Source of the DNA: Monoraphidium neglectum
Lineage: Eukaryota > Chlorophyta > Chlorophyceae > Sphaeropleales > Selenastraceae
NCBI RefSeq assembly: GCF_000611645.1
Contig: NW_014011997.1
Span: 963-13,204 of the forward strand
DNA: 12,242 bases
Direction: 5' to 3'
Below, piece after piece: positions 1 through 9,604 of this stretch (positions within the stretch are counted from its first letter, which is position 1; the number at the start of each line of letters is the position of its first letter). Below the pieces are notes generated by a model, which made no database searches, was not told where the DNA came from, and was given only the letters and a program-made list of their open reading frames with translations. Position numbers and translations under genes: made by a program.

Positions 1-592
1 GAGCGCCGCCGCGTGCGCAACCCAGGAGCGTACGCCGGCCGCCCCTGCGCGAGCGCTGCCCTTTCCCTTTCAGTCCTTCTTTCCAGCAGCACCCGCCGCA
101 GTCCATCGGACGGGCGCAGCTGCTGCACCCCGGCACCGCGTGTCCCTTGCCCCTCCCCTGGTGATTCGCCCCATGGCCCCCAGCCCTCGGCCCCTCCCTC
201 AGGCCGCCCCAAAATTCATCGCCCCGCGCGCGCGCCGCGGCCCCCCGCGGCCCCTGCTAGCAAAACAGCCGCGGCAGCCTGTTTGTTGCCCCGTTGCAGT
301 TAGGCAGGCGCCCGCACCATGCAGTTGCAAAACCCCCGGCTCTGTCCCTTGGTACGCCTAGTCAGCAAGCAAGGACGCAACCGCACCCGAGCTCTTACTG
401 CGCGCCAGTGTTATTAGACAGCCCCAGCCCCTTGCGGGCCGCCAAAGAGCCAGCCGTGCACCACCGGCCAGCCGCCCGCACAGGCGCGGCCAGGGGCGGC
501 CGACGAGGCGCTCAGGCGCCGGAGGGCACGGGCAGCGGCCGGCGCGGCCGCCAGGCCCCTGCTAGTGTTGCGGGGCAGCCCAGCGCTAGACA
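1..592. other. Unassigned GC-rich flank
   Basis: Several short overlapping frames are open on the plus strand, but their translations are Pro/Ala/Arg-rich with no recognisable domain. No splice pattern joins them convincingly. A pyrimidine-rich tract ending in CAG at about 70-81 could be a splice acceptor of a plus-strand gene, but nothing else supports one. I see no gene here. Confidence 0.4.
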
Positions 593-597
593 TTACA
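593..597 (-). terminator. TGTAA poly(A) signal candidate for the hydrolase gene
   Basis: TGTAA is the usual polyadenylation motif of chlorophycean algae, replacing AATAAA. This is the first copy on the sense strand after the hydrolase stop codon. Cleavage would be expected some 10-20 nt further, near 580. Confidence 0.5.
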
Positions 598-1112
598 GCG
601 AGTAAAAAGCGAGCGCGTCAATGGCGTTTGGGCGGCAAGACCTCGTCCAAAAAAGTCTCATCTAGAAACAACAAAGCGTGAAAAATGTCAGGCGCGTCGC
701 AAATCAATGGCGCCGCCTGAACCCCGGTGTGCGCCCCTCGAGGCCTGCGGTTGTACGCGCGACGGAGCTGCCGCCTCCGCCGTCGCCACCAGCTGAGGCA
801 CCACGCCAAAATCCCGACCCAGCTCAAGAGCAGGACAGCCGGCAAACGATCAAGGGTTTGCAGCGTGGCAAGGCACTATGAGCGAAACAGCGGGCCGCCA
901 CGCGACCACCTGCAATTGCGAGTGACAGCCTGCAATCGGCGCCATCGCGTCGAGATCCCAGGATCTCCACTCTCACCATCATTGACCTGTCCTGTACCAG
1001 ATCTCAGATCTCAAGGTCCCAACCAAGAATCTTAGGCATCATGTAATTCCCTGACTGGCCAATAAACTGGACGGTCAAAATCCCTGTCTTTCCCCGCCTG
1101 GGACAGAATAGA
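593..1112 (-). other. Probable 3' UTR of the hydrolase gene
   Basis: Non-coding stretch between the TGA at 1115-1113 and the first minus-strand TGTAA (597-593). A 3' UTR of about 520 nt is ordinary for green algal genes. It contains no convincing ORF: minus-strand 845-618 is open and hydrophobic at its start but has no ATG. Confidence 0.55.
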
Positions 1113-1274
1113 TCAGACCTTGGAGTTGTGCTGCGCCACCATGGCGATGATGGAGGGGTCTGCCCAGCTGCCGCTGCCGTCGCTGCTCTTGTAGTGCACC
1201 CCCAAGGCGTCCCAGGAGCCTTTGTTGGTACCAAGGGGAGGGGGTCGCCAAGGAGGTTGTGTGTGCGCGCGCGC

Positions 1275-1339
<65 letters not shown>

Positions 1340-3201
1340 TCCGCAGGCGCCCGACATGCCTGCATTCCACGTATTGCAACGTCGCATGCGTGCAAGCGCG
1401 CTTCGATGTGCCGCATGCGTGCACAGGCCCGGGGTGACAACTCGCGCTCACCGGCAGTCCAGACGTAGATGCGCGCGACTGGGAACTGCGGGCCGCCGCC
1501 GTTGGCCAGCCAGTACGAGGTCATGCGGTAAAGGTAGCGCCTGCGGGTGACGCCGGGCCGCGGCGGGTGACGACGGGCCACGCCCGGTTACGACGGGGTT
1601 TAAGATGGGTTTCAGCTAAGGCCGACGCCCAGCGGGGAGATGAGGGCCGATGTATGTCGTACCGCAGATCAGCTGCTGGCGGGTTGGCAGGCACCTGCAC
1701 GGGTAAGGGCCTTGCAAGCCAGCTCGCATCTTCAAGCGGGCCGTGCGGCGGCGGGGCGTGCTGAGGGTTTGGTCACCTGTAACCCGCGTAGTCGGGGATC
1801 TTCCAGGGGTTCTTGTTGTCGGCGTACTGCGGGTGACAGGTGACACGGGTGATGCAAGTGAGGCGGGTTATGCGAGTGACAGCCCAAGAACAAACCTGCA
1901 GTGCCCTGAGCAACGAGCGAGCGGGCGTCCTCATATCGTACGCGTGGCTCATGGCTCGTAACCGGTTTCGGGAAACGGAGCGCGTTGTTGAATTTTATTC
2001 AATGCTCATGCATACTGGGCGCGTTCGTGCCTTGTCCTTGCCGCATACGCGCTGAACATGCCTCTCAGAAGCCGCCGCGCGCCTCTTACCGGGTACCAGA
2101 GGCCGAAGAAAGGGAACCCAGCCACATCAGCAAGCGACTTCGCAATCGAGTTGCCGTCCTGGGTGCCGCCGCCCACGCCCCACTCGCTGATGACCAGCTA
2201 CGGGGCGGCGGCGAGGCGCGCAGTCCGGGAGGCCCCAGAGCGTGTCAACCGATTGCACGCGTCAACGTGTGGTCAGGCCGATGGGGCGTGCATGCGATGA
2301 GAAGGAAGGCCGTTCCCCTGAGGCGGACGGACGCACGGCGGGAGTCGGACGCAGGCGGCCGTGCTGCCCGGTATACGATCAGAGCAGCTGCCCCGCACCT
2401 TCTTGCCGCTGTTAAGCAGCTGCTTCAGGTTGATGCCCGCGTAAGACAGCTCCTGTGAATTGCGAAAGCGTGTACGCTGAGGCTCGGAGAGCAGAAGTGT
2501 GTCCAATTTACTGCCGACCGCCCCGGGCGGCGCTCAACGACCGCCAGTGCATGGGCGAGGCCATGCCACACAGCAGGCGTGCCACCGTTGTGCGGGGCGG
2601 ACGCCCTGGGGGCGCGAGCAGCCTCGGAGCACTCCGGACATTCGGACTGTAAAACCAAAAACGCAGTGGGCTCAAAATCATGCGGCCGTGCAGCTGTATG
2701 AGAGGATGAATGTGATAACACCTGGGCCCAGCCCCCAGCCCACAATACCTGTGAATGGTACTGCAGGGCGATGGGCAGGTCCACGTACTTAAAGGTCGGA
2801 GTCAGCGGGGGGTAGGCTGCAGTGCAGGGCGGTACAGGGCGGTGCAGGGTGGTATGGGGCAGCACAGGGTGGGACAAGGTGAGACAAGGGCGGTAAAGGG
2901 CGGTACAGCCTGAGGGTCTAAGATCCGTTTTGCAGGTCACACTGTCTCAGGGCTCGGTGGGGGCCCAGGCCCATGGCGGCGGCAGGCAGGCGTGCAGGGT
3001 TGTCTCTCGCAGCCACCACGCGCGCGCGTGCGTAGTGGTGCCGCTTGGTAATGCCAGCCCCGCTGCTGCTGGCCAGCTGGCTGGTTTGGCTCACCGCTGA
3101 CTCCGAGGACATCGATCGCCTCGTATAGGCGCTTCATGTTGGGCAGGTCCATTGGGTATTTCTTCACCTGCTCCTTCCACTCCTGGTAAGGGGTGGTGGG
3201 T

Positions 3202-3243
<42 letters not shown>

Positions 3244-6200
3244 CGCGTGCGCAAGGGCAAAAACACATACATTGCGTTCATTGGTGAGAGTTGCATGCGC
3301 AGCTCCCAGTTGCCCAACAACTCTTTGCATCGCAACTCTTGACTGGGCCCCCGACTGCCCGGCCCTGCATCTGTGTTTCTCACCCGGTCAAAGTTTTTTG
3401 AGATGTACTCAGGGCTGATGGAGTCGAAGTCGATCCAGCCGTAGCTGCGGGACGTTGGTTGAGGCGGGGGGCGGGGGCGGCGTTGGTCGAGTTGAGAGCA
3501 AACGCGACAGGGCTGTGCGAGCAAGTGCGGGAGGCAGGGAGGGTGTCTGACAAAGGCTCAGAGTGAGCAAAATGGGGCATGCCTCTGGAGAGGGGGGGGG
3601 GACCGTCGACAACGTTGATAGGTTGCAACCAGCCCCGCTGCACCTGCACGCCGAAGCAGGGGCGGTCAGCCAAAGAGGCGAGGGGCTAATTCGTGCTGTC
3701 CACGAGGGAACGAGCTGCACGCAATAGCCCGAGCGTGTGCACGCGGCGCCGCCCAGGCCCTCACAGCTTGTTGTAGTTTAGGGAAACGGCAATGTTCGCG
3801 TTTGGCCGCGGCAGGCGACCCCCTGCCATCAGCCAGCTGCGGACCTGGGGGAAATTTCAAATGATGAACAAAGGGAGGCGTGAGCCCGCAAGCGTGAGGG
3901 GGCGGTTGAGCCGTAGGGACATGGAGAGGCCGTGGGCAGCGGCAAGAGCGGCTGAGGCCGCCACGGGGCGGTTTTGAACGCTGAGGTGGCGGCGCACGAG
4001 CGGCAGGCCCGCTACACCAGGGCCTGTGCTGACGATCAGCGGGCCCAGGTGCGGCCTCTGGCGGGATCCGAGGCAGGCCGCCCTGCGCCCACTGCGTTGC
4101 CCCCAGGGAACGCACCTCCGGCACGAGCTCGAGCCACTGCTTGCTGTACTGGCTGACGGACTTGCCGGTCTCCCCGTTGAGCGTGAAGATGACCTTTGTG
4201 CTGGGCCTGTCGCGGAGGGATGCAGGGGCGCGAGACCGAGGGTTGAGCTTCCCAGGAGCCGCCTCGGCCGTCAGCGAGAGTGGCGCGGCCGAGGTTGAAG
4301 CAAGCGGAAAACAAGAGTCGGGGCGGCACGTGGGCCTGTGGACCCGTGAGGGGGGGCGCCGCTGGTTCACCGCGCGAGAGGCACACGAATGGCCGCCCCG
4401 CAGCCCGAGGCGCGAGCGGAGAAAGGAAGCGCCCCCGACCATCCTCCGACGCCCGACGCTCTGATCTGATCTGAGCGGCGCGCGCGCGCGCGCAGCTCAC
4501 TTGACCGCCGCGTTGACCGCGTCCGCCATGGGCTTGAGCACGACGTCCTTGTAGCTGTAGCCCCCATAGCTGGCCTTGGGGCTGAACTGCGGGACCACAG
4601 GCCAGGACGCAATCAGAAGGGCTCAGATAGCAGGTTTATCCATCCACGTTTCGTGAGTAAACGGGAGCAGGGCACACATCCAGGGCAGCGCGGCAGGCTG
4701 CTCAACCCTGTTGCAGCAGCGCCTCTGGCCACCGCCGGCGGCACGCAGCGCAGGGCGGTCGACTGCAGACACAGAACGGCCGAACATGCAGCTCGCCCTT
4801 GAGCACCCGGGCAGGGCGCAGAAACAGCCCCACCCCCTTCTCCTCAGCTTCTCCCCTGGCAAGCCCGTTGCTTCCCCCTCCCCCCCCCCCACGATCATGA
4901 TCTTGACCTAATCATATCCCTCACACCTGCAGGATGTTGCGCCAGGTGTACTCCCTCATATTGTCAAGATGGGCCTGCAGGGTGGGTTGTGGATGGAGCA
5001 GCGGTTTCAGGCACCCGGGATGGGGGCTGGCCAGGCACCCGTACATGTGTGATGATTGCGATTGCAAGGCGTTTGGAGCGGTCAGATTGCTGGGGCGTCG
5101 CAGAAATCAGCACAGGGTGCAGACAGGAAGCCCTGCGGGTCGCCGCTTGGTTTGAGAACCGGCTGACATGTGTAGGCGGCGGAACTGGGCCCTGAGGCCG
5201 CCTGATTTCAAAAAGGGCCCCTCAAAACAAGCCGTGAGCGCTGAAATTGCCTGCACACTATGCAGTGGATGCTGTTGGTGCGTGTACCTTGTGGCTGGGC
5301 AACGGTCCAGCGCTTCCCTTGTACTATATCAACACCCCCGCCCCCCGCCCCCTGTGTCTCACCAGGATAGCAATGTCCAGGCCTTTGCTGACAGCGTACT
5401 TCACACACCTGGGGGCGCACGCGCACATGTGTGAGTGTGTGTTTGTGTGTGTGTGTGAGTGTGTGTGTGTGTGTGTGTGTGTCTGTGTGTGTCTGTGTGT
5501 GCCCGTGCTCGCATATGTACGCACGCAACCGCGCATGCATGCATGCGCAAGACAGCATGCCTTGTTCCCTGCCAGCGTCCCTGCTTCCCACATGCCAATG
5601 TACTCCCCCACAACCCTGCAAGCACCTGTCCGCCCTCCGCACTTTCGCCTCCCGTCATGCCTGCGCCCCCAAACCCGAACACGCGAAAGTGCATAACATC
5701 ACCCTGCCAAACAAAGGTCTCACTTGGTCAGCAGATCTTTGTACTTTGCAATGTTCTGAGGGCTGATGTCCTGGCAGCTGTAGTCCTGGTCCCTGATGCC
5801 ACACGGGCAGTTGGCGGTCGTGAGCGGTTGTGGGCAGTTGTGGGTGTTTAAGGGCGGTTGCACGAGGAGCGGGGTGTGAGGGGTTGTTGGCGGCTGGGCG
5901 TTGCGTTTGGCCTGTGCAGCTGGTGCGGCCGACGAGCAGCATGGCGGCGGGAAGTGAGCCCCTAGCTGCCCTCTGCTGCAAAAGCCGGCCGCATACGACG
6001 TTCCAGCAGCCGCGAAATCACAGCCACAGCATGAGAGAAGCACCAACACCTCAACGCTGGCAAGTCATCACCACGAAACCGTTTAACAAAACCAGGACCC
6101 GGCCCCCCTTGGCAGCCGTGCTGGCATTAAGCAACCCTGCCGAACGCCGCCGCGCCTGTCAGCCGCGCCCCTCCCGCCGCCCTCCTCGTGCACGCCGCAT

Positions 6201-7286
6201 GACCCCGCCGCGCGGACACGCCCCCCGAGCGCCCGGCGGCATCGCAGCTGCCCCGCGCCGGGGCGGGCCCCGCTGTCTCGGGAGGGCGCCGCCCCCGGCC
6301 CGCGGCCCCGCGTGACTCACCTGTAGCAGAACCGCTGGATGCTCTGGGCGTTGCCCCAGTAGTGCACCGTCGGCACAAACTTGATGCTGTTCGCCTTGAG
6401 CTTCTGCGAAGAGGACACGCAAAGAGCAGAAGGCGCCGGCCGTCGGGGCGTGCGGGTCGGCGAGCGCGGGGCTGGCGAGACCGGGCGACGGTGCGTGCGG
6501 CTGGCAGGCGAGAAGGGCGGCCGCGTCGGCCCAACGAGGAAGGCGGCCTGCTGATGCGAACCCGGGCTGAAACGGTGTCCGCAACCCGCCGCCCGCTGGC
6601 ACGCGCGATGGACCCCGCCGCGTGAACACGCCCGTGCCCTGCGCCAGGAGTTGCCATCCATGAGCGCCGGCGGCGCAGCGGCCGCGCGGCGCGCGCCGCC
6701 GCTGCGGCCGGTTGTCGGTTCGGCCGCGGGGGGCGCTGCTTTGGGAGCCCACAATCCCAGGCGTCTGTCCCCTCCAGAGACACAGAGGCGTGTTGCCCAG
6801 CCCAGGCTGCAGGGGCCTGGCAGCTGCCAGGCGGCTGCCCCCCAATCAGCGCACCAGCGCATTGTCGACCATCGTGAAGCAGGGCGCGCCCATTTCACCC
6901 ATGTTAGTCATCACGACGGACGGCGTGAACTCGGCCACTAGACGCGGCAAGGGGCCGGGGGCGGGAGCGGGGAGCGGCGGCCGAGGGGCCAGTGTGCTGG
7001 GCGTCAAAGGGAGGCGAGCACAACACGAGCCAAGGGTCCAGCGGTCCGCCGGGCTCTAGCTGGCTAGAACGGGGAGGGGAGTCGGCCATGCGCTGCTGCT
7101 TACGCGCGGCGCGCATGAGACTGCGCGCGGGGCCGCGGCGCCGGGGTGGGCGGCGTAAACGCGGGTGACAACAGGAGAGGGGCATTGGGCTGGCCTCACC
7201 GCACCTGCAGCCCCGGCGGGCGACGCCAGGATCGCGAGTGCTGCGAGCGCTGCGATGCATGCCGCCAGCGCGCGCCTGGATGACAT
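1113..7286 (-). CDS. Secreted TIM-barrel glycoside hydrolase-like protein (clan GH-A type), 17 exons, complete, 430 aa
   Basis: Exons, in transcript order: 7286-7205, 6937-6855, 6403-6321, 5792-5724, 5408-5363, 4974-4927, 4586-4501, 4206-4116, 3844-3765, 3444-3384, 3182-3095, 2816-2749, 2452-2399, 2197-2090, 1826-1777, 1540-1452, 1219-1113 (TGA). All introns are GT-AG, all phases match, and the sum is 1293 nt. Residues 1-27 form a signal peptide (basic SSRR start, Ala/Leu core, S-P-A-G-A-A end). Barrel-strand motifs follow: FVPTVHYWG (64-72), LDIAILAHLD (116-125), VIFTLNGETG (171-180), NIAVSLNYN (213-221), IDVLGVSAYP (266-275), LVISEWGVGG (314-323), and RIYVWTAGSWD near 389-399. In clan GH-A the acid/base sits after strand 4 and the nucleophile after strand 7; E178 and E318 fit. 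Cys47, 81, 89 and 107 could form disulfides, as expected outside the cell. Substrate and GH family number are not recognised; a polysaccharide-active cell-wall or nutrient enzyme is inference. The exact exon 9-10 junction is the least certain point. Confidence 0.85.
1278..1335 (-). repeat. Compound (CT)n-(CA)n microsatellite in the last hydrolase intron
   Basis: In the transcript a CT tract of about 30 nt is followed by a CA tract of about 28 nt, about 57 nt before the acceptor of the last exon (1219). The CT part resembles an extended polypyrimidine tract. GCGCGCGCGCAC alternation flanks the acceptor side. Confidence 0.95.
1541..1600 (-). repeat. Short tandem GTCACCCG-type repeats at the 3' end of hydrolase intron 15
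   Basis: The plus strand carries GCGGGTGACGCCGGGCC, CGGCGGGTGACGACGGGCC and a third drifted copy. In the transcript the last copy ends in TCACCCGCAG, which is the splice acceptor of exon 16. A similar TCACCCGCAG preceded by related units (1827-1880) is the acceptor of exon 15. Confidence 0.6.
2817..2907 (-). repeat. Degenerate ~10-bp minisatellite at the 3' end of hydrolase intron 11
   Basis: The plus strand repeats units close to CAGGGCGGTA about nine times with drift (GGTACAGGGC, GGTGCAGGGT, GGTATGGGGC and so on). In the transcript this is a pyrimidine-rich tract running directly into the CTGCAG acceptor of exon 12, so the repeat itself supplies the 3' splice-site region. Confidence 0.8.
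3202..3240 (-). repeat. (CA)n microsatellite in hydrolase intron 10
   Basis: Nearly pure TG on the plus strand (CA in the transcript), ending about 18 nt before the acceptor CTTACCAG of exon 11 (3182-3095). It is followed on the plus strand by an ACGCGCGTGCGC alternating stretch. Confidence 0.95.
5428..5501 (-). repeat. (CA)n microsatellite in hydrolase intron 4
   Basis: Interrupted TG repeat on the plus strand (CA in the transcript). Its 3' edge is about 18 nt from the acceptor of exon 5 (5408-5363). The acceptor-proximal flank carries CGCGCACATGTG-like alternation. Confidence 0.95.
5531..5548. repeat. 18-bp perfect palindrome in hydrolase intron 4
   Basis: GCGCATGCATGCATGCGC reads the same on both strands and adjoins the (TG)n tract. 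It is alternating purine-pyrimidine sequence, able to form a cruciform or Z-DNA. A regulatory role is not shown. Confidence 0.7.
7205..7286 (-). other. Signal-peptide exon (exon 1) of the hydrolase gene
   Basis: The ATG at 7286-7284 opens an 82-nt exon whose product has two Arg, then a 15-20 residue Ala/Leu/Ile core, then a small-residue cleavage region. Two donors lie close together. CAG|GTGCGG at 7204 gives phase 1 and joins in frame to exon 2 (V-A-E-F-T-P). The GTGAGG six bases further on would shift exon 2 out of frame, so I chose the first. The start is supported by a signal peptide beginning exactly at this Met. Confidence 0.85.
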
Positions 7287-7463
7287 GTCTTCGTGCCCTG
7301 CGACTGCGGGTGGTCGAAGAGGCAGGTGGGCCTGAATGAGATGGCGAAGCGGCGTCAGGTGTGTGCCGCAGCGAGGGGCGCAAGGGACGGGGTGGGGTGC
7401 CTCTGGCGGCCACTGTGTCGCACTGCGCAGCAGGGTGGTTCCCGCCTTCGAGGCCGAGAAATG

Positions 7464-7471
7464 TTATTATA
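7464..7471 (-). promoter_or_regulatory. TATA-like element upstream of the hydrolase gene
   Basis: The minus strand reads TATAATAA here, an unusually AT-rich patch in GC-rich surroundings, 178 nt before the hydrolase ATG. If it acts as a TATA box, transcription would begin near 7440 and leave a 5' UTR of about 150 nt. Position and composition are the only evidence. Confidence 0.35.
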
Positions 7472-7632
7472 GCATACCCAATGATGATCCCTTCCAGTGA
7501 GCCAGCAGCGAGCAGGCGAGGGACAGTTGGGCCAGAGAGAGCAACTCCGTGTCGGTCACCGGAGGCACAGCTGCTGCCAGGCCTCTGCGACGTAAAACCA
7601 CCGTCAAAATGTGTGGTGTGAGCAGATCTCAC

Positions 7633-7773
7633 CTTTGAAGCGCGGTCCAGCCGCTGCAGGGCTCGCTGCTTCAGTTCGAGCAGCTGCGGATGCAGCCCGT
7701 CGAAAAAATCCTGGGGTGACAACGACGCTTTGAGTTGCGCAGAGACCACTGGTCTTGTGAGTACGTCTGACAT
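7633..7773 (-). CDS. Possible coding exon of an unresolved small gene
   Basis: From the ATG at 7773 the minus strand codes 47 residues (MSDVLTRPVV... to RLDRASK) with an amphipathic, helix-like pattern of Leu, Lys, Arg and Gln (LLELKQRALQRLDRASK). It ends at a good donor, AAAG|GTGAGA. A frame from the ATG at 8027 (MDDRPPEKIAKTHSAAGAG) could be spliced in front with matching phase (GG|GTGCAC to GCGCAG|ACG). No downstream exon joins cleanly: candidates near 7590-7490 are in the wrong phase or stop soon. It may be a chance open frame. I do not recognise the protein. Confidence 0.25.
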
Positions 7774-8219
7774 GCGTCTGCGCGGCTGCCTCGCCCACGA
7801 GCGGCGCATCTCGTATCCCCACTGCTCTGCCCACGTCACCAGCCCCAGCGCCCCAAGCAGGTTGGGGCTCCTTTTTTGAAGCCGCTGTATTGCCTCCGTG
7901 ATGATTCAGGATTTATGTCTTTGCAGTACGGTAACGTGTTGTTGCTTGACTGCATCACAGCCTGGGTGCACCCTGCGCCCGCTGCCGAGTGAGTCTTGGC
8001 AATTTTCTCTGGCGGTCTGTCGTCCATGGTGATCTGCCTGTCTGACGTGTCCCACGATCATGTGACGGACCCAAAGCGTCCCTAGCTGGCGGTCTCACCA
8101 TGCCGGCCGCTTTGCAGGAGAACGACAGCACGCGGCGGCGCGCATGCCGTGTCGTTGAACTTCCCTGCTGTTTTGGGCAACACAGAAAAAATGCCACGCG
8201 CGCAAGAAAAGGCAAGGAA

Positions 8220-8274
8220 TTACAGAGTCGGCAGTTCAGACAGTCATAAGGAGAGGTAAGAGAGCATGCTTACA
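8220..8274 (-). terminator. Paired TGTAA poly(A) signal candidates for the Gln-rich gene
   Basis: Minus-strand TGTAA occurs at 8274-8270 and again at 8224-8220; none occurs between 8275 and 9604. Two copies 50 bp apart may give alternative ends. Confidence 0.3.
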
Positions 8275-9393
8275 GGGGACGCCGGCGGCCCCAGGGCTGG
8301 ACGGTTTTCGAGCGGGCGGCCATCAATCTGGAGTGCAATCGCTGCCGGGCTGTGGGGGGTTTTGCAGTGCCATTTTTCAGCCAAGCGGGGCCGCAGGCTC
8401 CCGTGAGCGCCGGGTGCATGCGTCAATCTCCTTGCCCCTCTCCGCGCCGGCCCCGCACGACGTAGGGGGGCGCCGAGCAGGGCCGGCGCGCGGAGGGGAG
8501 GGGTGCACGCTTGGGTACATGCACGCTAGAAAGGTCCCCTCGGGGGTGAGAGGGGGCAGCCGCTGGTGTTTTTGGCTGTGAGTGCAGTGCACGAAAGCGG
8601 CCCTCGCCAAATTCATGGCCTCAGCGAGGGGAGCGGTCGGCAGAGGCGTCGGCGTGAAAACGATGGGAGTGTTGTACCGCGCGCGCGGCGCGGCGCGGCG
8701 CGCCCGCAGCGCGGCGCGTGCAAACGCACGCGAGCCATGAGATGAGAGGATTGTGGTAAAATGCTTGCCGCGCAGCGGCGGACCCCCGCCGCCGCTCTGA
8801 TGATCAGCCGCGCCCCGTGGCAGCCGCTTCGCCGCCCGCGTGTGGGCCGAACCCACACAGGCAGGGGGGTCTGCGCATGCCGGGCGCCCAGTCAGCCAGG
8901 CGGGGCGCGAGCACGGATGGTCACAAAAAGATTGGTCCAAGGGCATAGCACCGCCGCAAGTCAATGCGGCGCCGGCGCCGAGTGCATTGGGTCCACAAAG
9001 GCTGTGTTGCCGCATCCGCACCGCGCGCGCTCGGAGGCGCCGCCGCCGACGCGCGCCGGGCAGCGGGGCAGGCAACGGTGCGGTCCAGTGTTGATGAGTG
9101 AGTGCAGAGGTGAGTGGGGACGCCGCGCCCGCCCGCCTGCCCGTGCCGCGGCCGCGCGTGCCGCGCGTGAAAGTCGTGATCGTGCCTCGATTGTGCCCTC
9201 GCAACCTACCATCTAAGTGCTCACCCGATACTCTGCGTCTGCAACGGCGGAAGCAGAGTATCTGCAACGGCGGCCCACCGACATTTGTTTCGTTTCGCCA
9301 AACATCACGCGGACCCAGTCGGGTGAGCGGCTGCGCGCGGGAGCGCACAGGAACCGACAAATCCCGAGAAAGGCTCGAATCGGCCAGACCAGG

Positions 9394-9425
9394 TTAGATC
9401 AGATCAAATCGGATCAGATCAGATG
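9394..9425. repeat. Short GATCA tandem repeat
   Basis: Six tandem 5-bp units (AGATC with variants AAATC and GGATC) occur in the presumed 3' UTR or intergenic stretch. A two-unit piece of the same motif (TGATCTGATCTGA) appears at about 4461-4474 in hydrolase intron 7. Only this local repetition is visible. Confidence 0.7.
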
Positions 9426-9604
9426 AAGGGAGGTAAGATGATACGAAGATTGGCCGCCGAAGGCTCGCGCGCTCAATGGCTGCGGCGGGCAGCCCCTCAA
9501 TCATGCAAAGAAAGGGGCGCGGGCGCACAACAGGTGAATGAAAAAGGAGACACCCGAGGCAGCAAAATCTGCGGCGGTCAGGGCTGCCATCTAGCCCTTT
9601 GAAG

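Larger units (their letters stand above)
7287..8218. other. Region between the two genes, upstream of the hydrolase
   Basis: Contains the TATA-like element at 7471-7464 and a possible small exon at 7773-7633 (listed separately). AT content is higher at 7830-8060 than in the surroundings. I find no complete gene. The hydrolase promoter must lie in part of this stretch. Confidence 0.5.
8219..9604 (-). other. Presumed long 3' UTR of the Gln-rich gene
   Basis: No frame on either strand gives a recognisable protein. The longest open frames here are Arg/Ala/Pro-rich products of GC-rich sequence. The first sense-strand TGTAA motifs after the TAG at 9605 lie at 8274-8270 and 8224-8220, which would make a 3' UTR of about 1.35 kb. 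This is long but possible. Otherwise transcription ends earlier at a non-canonical signal. Confidence 0.35.

Noticed and set aside
618..845. 75-aa minus-strand frame with a hydrophobic, Trp-rich start followed by Arg run
   Set aside because: It lacks an ATG (it opens with TTG) and lies in the probable 3' UTR of the hydrolase gene.
1075..1581. Minus-strand frame with (Ser-Leu)n and (His-Thr)n
   Set aside because: The dipeptide runs are the translated CT and CA microsatellite of the last hydrolase intron; only the part inside exon 16 is coding.
6127..6845. Two overlapping 218-228-aa minus-strand frames
   Set aside because: They run across hydrolase introns 2 and 3 and exon 3 in the wrong frame. 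The true exon 3 is the 83-nt piece with FVPTVHYWG.
7927..8260. Plus-strand exon pair (YGNVLLLDCITAW..., then a second piece from 8118)
   Set aside because: TTTGCAG acceptors and a GTGAGT donor look good, but no upstream exon joins in frame and the second piece stops at once without a recognisable protein.
9238..9273. 13-bp direct repeat TCTGCAACGGCGG spaced 23 bp apart
   Set aside because: Too short and isolated to call a CRISPR array, an attachment site or a target-site duplication.
8377..9360. 327-aa minus-strand frame
   Set aside because: No recognisable domain; Arg/Ala/Pro-rich composition expected from GC-rich non-coding DNA; no splice context linking it to either gene.
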